A DNA stretch of 12,017 bases from Oehlia diaphana (Eukaryota > Glomeromycota > Glomeromycetes > Glomerales > Glomeraceae): assembly GCA_003833135.1 (NCBI GenBank), contig QZLH01001988.1, forward strand, positions 3,439 through 15,455, given 5' to 3'. The notes beneath the pieces are model-generated. The model was not told the origin of the DNA. It ran no database searches and was given only the letters and a program-made list of their open reading frames with translations. Below are positions 1 to 7,757 of the stretch, piece by piece (the stretch's first letter is position 1; every line of letters begins with the position of its first letter). The position numbers were made by a program, and so were the translations under genes.

Positions 1-228
1 GAAACTAATGAATCTGAATTGGGAAGTTCGCTAAACTCTGCCTCAGCTTCAACTAGTTCAAGCTCTTCTTCTGGAGGTTCCAATTTATCTGGAATTCCAG
101 ATATTGCATCGGACATCAGAATCCGCTTTAAACAACATTTCGATCAGCTTATGAAGGCGAGGAATTATACTATTGAGGAGATGTGCTACTCGGTAGTAGT
201 TGATATTCGTAGTCTTGGACTTTACTGA
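1..228 (+). CDS. 3' end of an unrecognised gene (partial)
   Basis: The frame is open from the first base to a TGA at 226-228, so this is the last 75 codons of a gene or exon that begins outside the window. It starts with an acidic stretch (ETNESE), then a Ser-rich low-complexity linker (about residues 9-30, including SSSSSSGG), then a compact charged C-terminus with the pieces IRIRFKQHFDQLMKARNY and EEMCYSVVVDIRSLGLY. The codon use and amphipathic character of the C-terminal 45 residues look coding. The first internal Met is far downstream (residue 51), so no start lies in the window. I do not recognise the family. A linker followed by a short helical tail suggests a C-terminal interaction segment, which is inference only. 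Confidence 0.6.
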   Translation, partial: ETNESELGSSLNSASASTSSSSSSGGSNLSGIPDIASDIRIRFKQHFDQLMKARNYTIEEMCYSVVVDIRSLGLY

Positions 229-658
229 AACCTATGGATTTTGAAAAATATGGTAGAAATATTTTTAAAATATGATTGACATATCGCACATGCATTTCTG
301 TTAACTCCGTAGTAACTCGATATCAGCAATATATCAAACATATGTTATCAAAATACGTTTAGAATATGTTAAATGTCTGTCAAAAATATGTTAAAAATAT
401 AAATAATAATGTAATGGAGATATTTACATTATATATTGAAAACATGTTGAAAATATAATAAATCTATTATTGTTATCTTTTACATGTATACAATGTATGC
501 CACAAATATATTTGTCATCTATCAAAAATTAAAATACTATATGATTTTTCAATATTATATCGATTCTAAAATCCAATTTCATCCTATACCGCGTTATAAT
601 AAAATTCATTTAAATATAACATCGATTTCCTTCATCATGCTTGATATTACAAGTATCC
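229..658. other. AT-rich intergenic stretch with degenerate ATATGTTAAA-like repeats
   Basis: This lies between two convergent genes. The motif ATATGTTA/GAAA recurs loosely near 340, 365, 388 and 443. The small open frames here lack coding character. A similar string, ACATGTTGA followed by a CTAT..ATTGTTATCT block, occurs again near 4244-4280, so this may be the worn remnant of a dispersed AT-rich element. Confidence 0.35.
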
Positions 659-1939
659 TTACAATTGTGGTATAAAGAATACACGTGGATCATGATCAAC
701 AAATGTAATTGGAAAAACTTGAAACCACCGTGATTCTTCAGGCTTCTGTATATTCCCAATGTCTCAGGATCCAGGAAGCTTAATTTACTGATATCTGCAA
801 AAAAAGAAAAAAAATCCAAAAAAATCAAAATAAATAAATACAAATAAATAAATTTTAAAAGTTTCGTAGCAAAAATTTGCTTTGAAACTTACTAATTCAT
901 TCCAAGACGCCAATTTACAGCAAGGTACCGGTCCTACAAAAAAGAACATCAAAATCAAGTGCCATCCAACGTTGAGAATCCAACTAAAGAAGTCCATCCA
1001 AAGTTCAATACCAAAAGAATCGGATGCCTACAAAAAAAAAGATAAAATTTTTTTATAAAAAACAAATTAAAAATATTATTACATATAAGTTTCAAATAGA
1101 AATTTACCATATCGGCATATTCAAGTCCTAATGAAAGAACTGATACCTACAAAAAAAAGATGAAAAATTAAATTAAAAAAATAATAAATAATTCATTGAG
1201 TATCATGCGTTCAAAGACCCTGAAGAACAAGCAGTCTACAAAAAGAAGAAAAAAAATGGAATGTTAAACATTTCGTTGAAAGTATTATTTACAAAAAGTC
1301 AAAAACTTCTTTACCGAATTTCCCTCCCTATAGTTCAGGTGCTCTACAAAAAAAATACGAAAAGAAACTTTAGTTCATTCCTATATGTAAATAAAAAAAT
1401 CCTCTTTCTCCTTCCCCTTTCCCTATTTTTCACCTTAAAGTCCAGTTTGTATACAAGCCAGAGTCCTACAAAAGAAAAGCAATGAAAAAGAAACGTAAAT
1501 TCATTTCTTAAATTTAAAATAAAAAATTCATTCTTCCCATTCCCCATTTCTTACCAAAAAGTCTGGTTTCGTGTTCAAGCTGGTGCCCTACAAAAAAAAA
1601 TAATGAAAGGAAACGTTAAAACGTTTCTTAAATTAAAAAAAAAAAGATAAAAAAAAGTTCCAACCCTTTTTCACTTCCGGCAATTCCTACAAAGAGCTCT
1701 TACCTTTCAAAGCAGAAATGAAGCCAAATGAGCTTATCTATGATATACTTACAGACCAAACTGAAAAAATAAAACACCATTCATGAAAAATTTTTTTATT
1801 AAAAAAAATAAAATTATATATTTATTTACTTTTATCCAAGAGGAATTAAAGTCGAAAAGATCCTAAGAAAGTCTAAAAAAGGTTTAAATATTAACTTTTT
1901 TGGTTATCTTTCACTGATTAGCCAGTTTCGAATTGCCAT
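659..1939 (-). CDS. putative micro-exon gene, about 112 aa, unknown function
   Basis: On the minus strand eight TTTTTGTAG-type acceptors alternate with GTAAG/GTGAA/GTAAA donors. A phase-consistent model, in transcript order, has exons 1915-1939 (ATG at 1939), 1753-1760, 1675-1686, 1555-1587, 1434-1465, 1315-1327, 1209-1235, 1108-1146, 1012-1027, 893-933, 789-794 and 659-745. They total 339 nt, 113 codons including a TAA at 659-661. Readable pieces are MAIRNWLI, then SELPE, GTSLNTKPDFL, DSGLYTNWTL, VSVLSLGLEYADM, PVPCCKLASWNEL, and a well-formed last exon containing RWFQVFPITFVDHDPRVFF. Weak points: exon 1315-1327 needs an ATAG acceptor (the better acceptor at 1344 leads to a stop); exon 1209-1235 needs a GC donor; the 8-nt and 6-nt exons are optional guesses; the last intron is only 43 nt, though skipping the 6-nt exon also keeps phase. 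If intron 934-1011 (78 nt) is retained, the frame stays open through a hydrophobic stretch. I do not recognise the protein. Confidence 0.42.
1344..1690 (-). repeat. diverged tandem units, each a mini-exon plus intron (about 100-122 bp)
   Basis: On the plus strand CTACAAAA..-type blocks (acceptor complements) start at 934, 1028, 1147, 1236, 1344, 1466, 1588 and 1687, spaced 94, 119, 89, 108, 122, 122 and 99. The units beginning at 1344, 1466 and 1588 share intron sequence (GAAANGAAAC, then TTCATTTCTTAAAT-like), and the exons of the units at 1434-1465 and 1555-1587 align over most of their length (GGCTTGTATACAAACTGGAC against AGCTTGAACACGAAACCAGAC on the minus strand). The similarity fades in the units to the left. 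This indicates internal duplication of an exon with its intron. Confidence 0.55.
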
Positions 1940-2451
1940 TATTCAGCGAAGTCAAATATTAGTCTAATTGTAGATCATTACTAATTAAGCTGAATTGATT
2001 TTATAGACTTTTGTAAACTTATATTACAATTATTATTATATAAAAAATAAAATGAAAGCCGATTATATAAATAAAATGGGTGAATGGCGTATTAAATAAA
2101 AAACTAACTTTATTAGATTATATTAATATTGCGTTAATAAATTTAATATATAAACAGATTAATACTGTAATTGTTATATAATTGAACTAACTTTATTAAT
2201 TCATATTGCAATTGCGTCAGTACACATAAACAGATTAATAAAAAACCTTTGATCCCTATATTAGGTAATATTAACATTTAACAATTGAGGAGACGATTGA
2301 ATGATGTAAGTCTTTTTTTTTTAGAAGAAATTTTCAATTATTTTCGGCTGACAATTTTTTATTTTTTATTTTATTTTATTTTTTTTTGTATAAGCTTTTT
2401 ATTTCATTTGTATTTACGTTAATATCAAATTTCCATAAAATAGTAATAAAG
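1940..2451. promoter_or_regulatory. shared head-to-head upstream region
   Basis: About 510 bp separate the start codons of two divergent gene models (1939 minus and 2452 plus). It is extremely AT-rich with long T runs (2310-2390) just upstream of the plus-strand start, and holds a direct repeat described separately. No clear TATA box can be told apart from the background. I see no open reading frame worth calling. Confidence 0.3.
2102..2240. repeat. imperfect direct repeat, about 60 bp, two copies
   Basis: Copy 1 (2102-2163) and copy 2 (2185-2240) both begin AACTAACTTTATTA, pass through TAATATTGCG or CAATTGCGT-like sequence, and end ATAAACAGATTAATA or close to it. They lie in the shared upstream region of two divergent genes, so they could be duplicated regulatory sequence or a fragment of an AT-rich element. 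Confidence 0.55.
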
Positions 2452-3637
2452 ATGCCTAAGCGAAAATTTGGTAAGTAAACATTTACTTATAAAAAATTAA
2501 TTATAATTATTTTAAACTTAGGTCAATTATTTTACTCATATATTGTTTTTTTAGTTTCTTCAAGCAATAAAATTACAACAAAAAACACTTTGGCAACGCG
2601 AAGATCAACTCAGAAGAAGACAACTCAGCAGGAGGATACTATAGAATTGGAGGCTGATTTAAATTTAACAAAAGATGATCCTGTGAAAATATCACAAAAG
2701 GTAACTCAAAGGAAAAGAAACCAGAAGAATACTACAGTATTGGAGAGTTCAATTTTGACTCCACAAAAACCATCATCAAAAACAACACGAAAATCAAAGA
2801 AACAGGATGTCCAGCTATCAGAAGGTTCAACTGACAATATAAATATGAGTCCATTGCAACAGGAAGATTCAAATAATGATGTAAATACGCACGAGTCCAT
2901 TACAGCAAGAAGGTTTAAATGATATTGTTTCTACAAGTCCGATTCCTGCAGAAGAATCATTGGAAGATTTTTTATCTAATGGGAGTGCACCATCAGAATA
3001 TATTTTATCAGATAATGAAACTTGTAATCAACAGGAGTTTGCTTCTAGAGGGTCTTCAAAATCTTCTGTAACGTTACTATCTCCTACCAAATGCAATCAT
3101 CACAAGAAAGTTTTCATGTACAAGAATTGTTTCAAGTGAAATCTGCAGAAATACCAAAGAAAATAAGGAATGTTGCTATTGAGGTTAATTTACAATCAAA
3201 AAAACCAATGCAATTTCAAAAATGAATTCGAAATTGCATATTGGTTGGCCCATCAAAAATTGTGAACGAGTTTAAAACAGTATATGAAAGGTTCATATTC
3301 AATGTATTAATGAGTAATTGCTAGACTTATCTAATAATTATTAATAAATATTAACAAAATAGGGCAGAAGAACCATATGATGAATTATTAGCAGAATTTA
3401 TTACTGATGATGTATGACGACAAGCACTTCATTTGCATTTAAAAGCAACTGATTTAGTAAAGTTAAGAAAAGATGATACAATTCACAAATCTTGGTGCAT
3501 TTGTTCGTCAAGTTGTTAAAAGTGTCCTTATTGCTCAAACCAATAATGAAGATACTTAAGCTATTATTAAGAAATGTGACGAATACACAATTGACTTAAA
3601 AATTCCAACAAAACTTGGAATAGTAAAATCATTACCG
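2452..3637 (+). pseudogene. decayed gene, basic Lys/Ser/Gln-rich N-terminus, family unknown
   Basis: Exon 1 (2452-2470) reads MPKRKF, followed by a good intron (2471-2554, GTAAGT..TTTTTTTAG). Exon 2 encodes a polar, NLS-like region (RKRNQKN, TRKSKKQD) and then meets a frame break near 2885-2893. The next frame carries on with SPLQQEGLNDIVSTSP, which repeats the upstream SPLQQEDSNND. A second frame change near 3075-3090 leads to QMQSSQESFHVQELFQ and on to a TGA at 3223. After a plausible intron (3291-3362) come EEPYDELLAEFITDDV, a TGA at 3415, another frame change near 3480-3490, LGAFVRQVVKSVLIAQ, a TAA at 3557, then IIKKCDEYTIDLKIPTKLG up to a GTGCGT donor at 3638. At least three shifts and three stops make this a pseudogene, unless the sequence quality is poor. 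Coding character persists throughout, so decay is recent. I cannot name the family. Confidence 0.6.
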
Positions 3638-4435
3638 GTGCGTGAACTATTAATGTGTTAAGGTATGAAAAATTTATATCAAGTTCGGAAAAAGTAAAGA
3701 TGGGAAATTATTTGTATTAGTTACTATATGAGCTGATCACCAGCAGATGAGTGAATGAATCATCATTATTTCGCCTTAAAAGGAACCAACTTTTAAGGTT
3801 AAGTAATTCATTATCTTAATTGTGCGTGGCTATTCAGTTCATAAAAATATTTTATAAATTTAATATACAGACAAAAAAATTTTTCCATTTTTTTTTAATT
3901 TTACTATTATTTACTATTATTATAGATGGACAGATGGTTTTTTTTTTGTCGTTTCCCATAGTAATCCATATAGTGATAAATAGGATTAGTTATAGTAAAA
4001 TATTATGAAGTTGCATCTATCAAATCATTGATATAGAAGATTATAGTGGTATTTTCATAAGAGCGTCAACATATTAAAAACATATTTCTGAAATAGTTGT
4101 TATTTTTTTTATTTTTTTCAATTATTGCATTATTTTATTTAAAGTTGTAAATTTAAACGCATATGCAAAGAATATTGTTAATATATTTTAAATATGTTTT
4201 AAACATCTTATATTTTCATTGCATACATTAAAATATTTTGACTACATGTTGAGTATACAACTGCTATCTATTGTTATCTGTCGGTCATATGGTTTTCTCA
4301 TTTTTCAAATTTGACATGTTTCAGTAAAGGAGGGAATATTAAAATCTCAACAGTGAAAAATTTTTATGGTGGTGTTGGTCGCAGTACAGTTCCTACGATA
4401 AACGCATGGGTAAATAGTTTTAATAATAATAATGC
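3638..4435. other. AT-rich intergenic stretch, no gene seen
   Basis: No splice-consistent coding block is visible after the decayed gene. The short open frame at 3820-4008 is a T-run artefact. Around 4244-4280 a block (ACATGTTGAGTATAC, then CTATTGTTATCTG) resembles sequence near 445-478. Downstream of 4320 base composition becomes more balanced and leads into the foldable element at 4436. Confidence 0.4.
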
Positions 4436-4524
4436 GGAGTAGCGGGGAAGGAACTGCCAATATATGGGTTAGGGCTCGGCAGGCATTTATGCTTTATTCC
4501 TCCCTTGAAACAACCTGCTACTCC
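4436..4524. other. GC-rich foldable element with nested inverted repeats
   Basis: An 8-bp perfect outer stem pairs GGAGTAGC (4436-4443) with GCTACTCC (4517-4524). Inside it, GGG..GGA (4445-4452) can pair with TCCTCCC (4498-4504) with one bulge, CTGCC (4454-4458) pairs with GGCAG (4478-4482), and GCAT-TT-ATGC (4483-4492) forms a small hairpin. Together they make a three-way-junction-like fold of 89 nt. It sits in AT-rich DNA and is followed by a GC palindrome and an AATAAA at 4589, as in a transcript 3' end. It could be a structured RNA, a retroposed 3' UTR, or the end of a non-autonomous transposon. I recognise no RNA family and no tRNA or 5S signature. Confidence 0.4.
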
Positions 4525-4556
4525 AATATCTTTTATTAGTTTCATTTTTTTACATA

Positions 4557-4567
4557 GCCGGCCGGCC
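4557..4567. repeat. GCCGGCCGGCC palindrome followed by T run
   Basis: Positions 4557-4566 are a perfect 10-bp palindrome of G and C only, in a region otherwise close to 75% or more A+T, followed by six T. It resembles a transcription-end hairpin or a transposon-terminal hairpin. It lies 33 bp after the foldable element and probably belongs to the same unit. Confidence 0.5.
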
Positions 4568-4721
4568 TTTTTTCATGTATTACTTTGCAATAAAGGATGT
4601 TTTGATTGATTTTTAAAATGTGTGCATTTTGCAAATGTAAATATAAATCTACACGTGATTATATTATTAATTATGACTACTTGATGGCACATGATCGATT
4701 GACTAATATGGTCACTGATCA

Positions 4722-4734
4722 ATTTGTGCGACAA
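4722..4734. promoter_or_regulatory. 13-bp motif shared upstream of two related genes (copy 1)
   Basis: ATTTGTGCGACAA occurs here, 82 bp before the ATG at 4816, and again at 10209-10221, upstream of the ATG at 10701. Its core TTGTGCGACAA has inverted arms (TTGT/ACAA), as dimeric binding sites do. A TATA-like TATAAAT follows near 4749. A regulatory role is inference; a shared repeat is the alternative. Confidence 0.35.
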
Positions 4735-4815
4735 TTAACGTTAATAGTATAAATTACATAAGGTGACAATCGATTTCTCGCAAGAAAAAAATTTTCTCTA
4801 CTACTGTAGTTAATT

Positions 4816-7343
4816 ATGTCCTTTACCGTAAATTACCTTGATAAGGTGAGCTTCAATAAATAGTAATAAGTTTTAAATATTTGTTTGATCCTCCGGATTT
4901 CACCTGAAAATAATATATATATAGTTTGAAGGTTGGGAAAGTGCTTTGGATCCAAACTCACTCAGCCTTCTTGAAATACTGGAATTTCGTAGAACAAAAA
5001 AGGATTTCTCTTTCGATAAGTGGACCGAGCACTTCACGATTTCCAAGTTCGTGTCCTATGTTGCGAAAAACACGACAAACGAAAAATGGAAGATAGTTTT
5101 TTCCGTCCTTGATGATAAAATGCTAAAGGCCAGTATCTGTTTATATTGCGCTTAAGAGAAAGACGAAGTGGCGAGGGGATAGAGAAGGAGTTGGGCTACG
5201 TGCCAAAAACAACCATCTAAGCAACCCAGCTACGTGCCGGGTTTGGGAATGGAGTAATATCTCTTGATGGGCTTCATCTTAAATCTGCGTGAAGGCCAGA
5301 GGCTTATACGCCACAGTGCTAAGAACTAATACGTTCATTCGCAGTCCCTGGTGACCGGCTTTATCACTTCAGACTTTTGAGATTGTGTGAATTTAACCAT
5401 TCTCTCTCACTTCTATAGACTCAAGCACAGGGTGAAGATGTGAAGTCGTTTTGGAGGAAGATTGAAACCGAAAAAATAGAGTCAGAAAATAATTTATTGG
5501 AGGCGAAGATAAAACAAGCTGAAGTATGTGCCCAGCATTAATCTGATCGATATACAAGTATATAATTTGTGTTTTTTATGATTTGCAGGTTCAATTTTCT
5601 GTTGATCGCACTTTGACGGGGAATGAGGCTCATAGAATTATCGACCAGAAAAAAATAGATTATGTTTTGAGCTCAAATAAAAATAGTATCGGAGAAGACA
5701 AGGTAGTTGTATTTTTCCACAGCTTTAGTATATTAGCCTGCAATAAAAGTTCACTCTCACCTCTCGCATGTACACAGATAAGAACCGTTACATTAGAAGA
5801 AGAAGAGTCCTCCACTAAGGGAAAAATGGATATGTCACTTGGACATAAGCGACCATACGATGAAGAATTACCATCAACTTCATCAAAAAAGGTTAGGACT
5901 CAGAATATAACTTAATTATTAGCCCGCAAGTTCTTCATCTCGTCTTTTTGCATACAGATCAGTTCTTATGAAAACGAAGAGTTAGCTGAAGAAGATATCA
6001 CTCAAGAGGATGTGTTGAATTCTATTGCTGAAGTTTCTGATGTCTTCGGGAAAACTAAATTCCCAACATACTATAACAAACTAAAGTCTATCTTGCATAA
6101 TCGGGATGCTGAGACGAATTATTATGTTATTGATCTAGGAGATGAGGAAATACTAAATCAGGTTCACGGTCTTTTGAGCGATAATGAATTGAATTTTTGT
6201 TTGAGAGGTTAAGATTAACAGATGAGGATGAATGTCTGAGTACGGAGGCGTGTAGATATATGACACTGTTTGATAAGATGATTGAGGAAGAGAGTTGTAA
6301 TGACGGTAAGATAGAAGATGAGGAAAATTACACGACTGGTGAAAGAAACTGCGAAGAGCTTGAGAGAAAAGTCCATCAATTAGACAGTCTACCCAAAAAA
6401 TTTCATTATCTATCTAACACCTTGCCTATCCCGGCGGAGAGTTATGATCAATCAGAAACGCCTGATGTTTTTGTTATCAAGAGCGTCTCTTGTCATATTG
6501 ATACGATCACGAAAATGAATGGATTAATGAAGAGTACTCCCGAGCGTACATGGACAGCCCATGTATTGGCGTATATATTTTTCGTTACATTTTGTTTCAT
6601 CGATTCATTGCAGTATTTCTCGTGTGAACGAGATATTTCTACCAAGATCGATGCTCAAGATGATAGGTATAAAGCCGATGGTGTTTTAGAATTGTTTGAG
6701 CGACCAAGGCAGATACCATTATTTTTGCTCGAAGTGTCAGAAGGTCCCAATAATCCAGACCCAGATAAAATCAAAGGAGATAGAACGAAGCTGATGAACG
6801 AGGGTGTTTTTGCCCTTAACAAGTTTATGATTAGCACTGAGTTACCGGAATGGAAAGTGTGTGAGGCATTGGGTGTTTTCCTGGCCCAGGGATTTGGTAA
6901 AATTTTTGATCCTGTTGGTGTTTCTGTTTCTTTGCTTCGAATCTAATATATTTCTTGTTTGTTTGCTTGTAGCCGATAAAGTTGAAATCGGACAAATAAT
7001 ATTTATTGGGCCTGGTCTGTATCTTTTCTCGCCATTTACAGTTCCAGCTCTCACAATTCCAACTTCAAACACCAACCTAAAACATGCACCTCGACTCATC
7101 CGAACTCTCTTGTGTTTACGATACAATACTATCGAAAAAATTGAGAAGTTTAACGAACTTGAAAAGGAAGGTCAGCAACGTATTGTGAAACCTATAACAA
7201 AGTATGCAACTGGAGTTACACCAGGACGATCTAGAGTTGTTACGTTTTCACAATTCCTACCAAAAATTTCAAGAGAGAATAGTAAAGTGAGTAGAGGGAG
7301 GGGGAGAGGGAGAGGAAGAGGGAGAGGAAGAGGGAAAGATTAG
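4816..7343 (+). CDS. Glomeromycotina expanded-family protein, PD-(D/E)XK-nuclease-like core, RG-rich tail; one frameshift
   Basis: Exons by eye: 4816-4845, 4925-5132, 5426-5523, 5589-5702, 5778-5891, 5958-6896 and 6973-7343, about 623 residues. The start MSFTVNYLDK is followed by a phase-0 intron (GTGAGC..TATAG). The N-terminal half is helical and charged, with acidic low-complexity stretches (EEEESS, DEELPSTSSKK). From about residue 385 the order of motifs is PERTWTAHVLAYIFF, RYKADGVLELFERP, PLFLLEVSEGPNNPDPDK, KGDRTKL. This spacing of D (about 429) and E-x-S (about 447-449) within beta-strand-like segments fits a PD-(D/E)XK-type core in which the catalytic Lys is replaced, so activity is doubtful. 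The C-terminus is (RG)7-KD, an RNA- or chromatin-binding style tail. The frame breaks in a five-T run at 6194-6198: one frame stops at 6210 and the next opens there. The donor of intron 6 could instead be 6918. The boundary between exons 2 and 3 is the least certain. Confidence 0.65.
5133..5425 (+). other. long, GC-richer intron or missed exon
   Basis: This 293-nt gap between exons 2 and 3 is four times longer than the other introns of the gene and clearly richer in G+C. It contains GCTACGTGCC twice (near 5196 and 5230). Two frames stay open for about 45 codons across its first half, but neither joins cleanly to both flanking exons. It may contain an inserted fragment or an exon that I could not place. 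Confidence 0.35.
7293..7334 (+). repeat. purine hexanucleotide repeat encoding (RG)7
   Basis: Seven consecutive Arg-Gly codon pairs are encoded almost only by AGA/AGG with GGG/GGA, giving an all-purine 42-nt tract. The GGG runs on the coding strand (7296-7298, 7300-7304, 7308-7310, 7320-7322) allow a G-quadruplex. Such tracts change length by slippage, so the number of RG units is expected to vary between copies or strains. Confidence 0.75.
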
Positions 7344-7471
7344 TGTATTAGTAAAATTTTCAGTAATTCGCGATTTAAATTACATTAAGCATTGAAATTG
7401 AAGCAAGTGGTTTGTGCAATTAATAGTTTTTCGTAGTATATCTTTTTGTATTTTTTTCACACCATATTTGT

Positions 7472-7488
7472 AATAAACCATAAATAAA
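7472..7488 (+). terminator. polyadenylation signals for the gene at 4816
   Basis: AATAAA occurs at 7472-7477 and again at 7483-7488, about 130-145 bp after the stop codon, in a typical AT-rich 3' flank with a preceding T run. Confidence 0.5.
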
Positions 7489-7559
7489 AAAATTTGCATT
7501 ACACAGTGTACTGTCCGTTAAGTCTTCAGAATCGGGTTTAACCAACATGATGCAAGGAG

Positions 7560-7757
7560 TTAAAACCCAGTCTTGATAAGGAAGAGGCTCGTACTCTTGT
7601 TAAAGATGAGGTTAGGAAACAAACCCTCGAAACAAAATTTTCTGATGAAGCTTTACGAAAGAGGGAAAGGGGCGAGAAGCTCTATAAGCTTTTTAGTGGC
7701 ATTAGTAAATTGAAAATAGGACGAATTAAATCTCTGATAGTAATGTTGATCGTGTAA
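7560..7757 (+). pseudogene. orphan domain fragment of an expanded Glomeromycotina family
   Basis: An open frame of 65 codons reads LDKEEARTLVKDEVRKQT, then LRKRERGEKLYKLFSGIS and KLKIGRIKSL, and ends at a TAA (7755-7757). The KLYKLFSGI..KI.RIKS pattern is a helical segment that I associate with multi-copy proteins of Rhizophagus-type fungi, where it usually lies inside a longer protein. Here there is no start codon in frame, the upstream frame is closed, and near the end another frame continues plausibly (SDSNVDRVIAGGFES then TAG), which suggests a one-base shift around 7725-7735. It is best read as the remnant of a partial gene copy. Its function is unknown. Confidence 0.5.

Noticed and set aside
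484..675. Plus-strand open frame of 63 codons
   Set aside because: It has no coding character, overlaps the last exon of the minus-strand model, and is made of AT-rich sequence.
785..1027. Minus-strand open stretch with a hydrophobic, membrane-helix-like segment (WILNVGWHLILMFFFVG)
   Set aside because: It is bounded by a good GTATTG donor (1011) and a T-rich GTAG acceptor (934), so the helix is most likely translated intron; because the intron length is a multiple of three, retention cannot be excluded.
2285..2400. Long T and TTTTA runs as a simple-sequence feature of note
   Set aside because: Such runs are common in this AT-rich genome, and I see no periodicity beyond base composition.
3820..4008. 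Plus-strand frame rich in Phe, Ile and Lys
   Set aside because: It is created by T and A runs, with no conserved pattern and no supporting splice sites.
4436..4524. tRNA or 5S-like gene
   Set aside because: It has no acceptor stem with the usual T-arm, no clear A and B boxes, and no anticodon arm; the fold is a different three-way arrangement.
6842..7126. Minus-strand frame opposite the sixth and seventh exons
   Set aside because: It is a shadow of the plus-strand gene, whose exons give a better protein.
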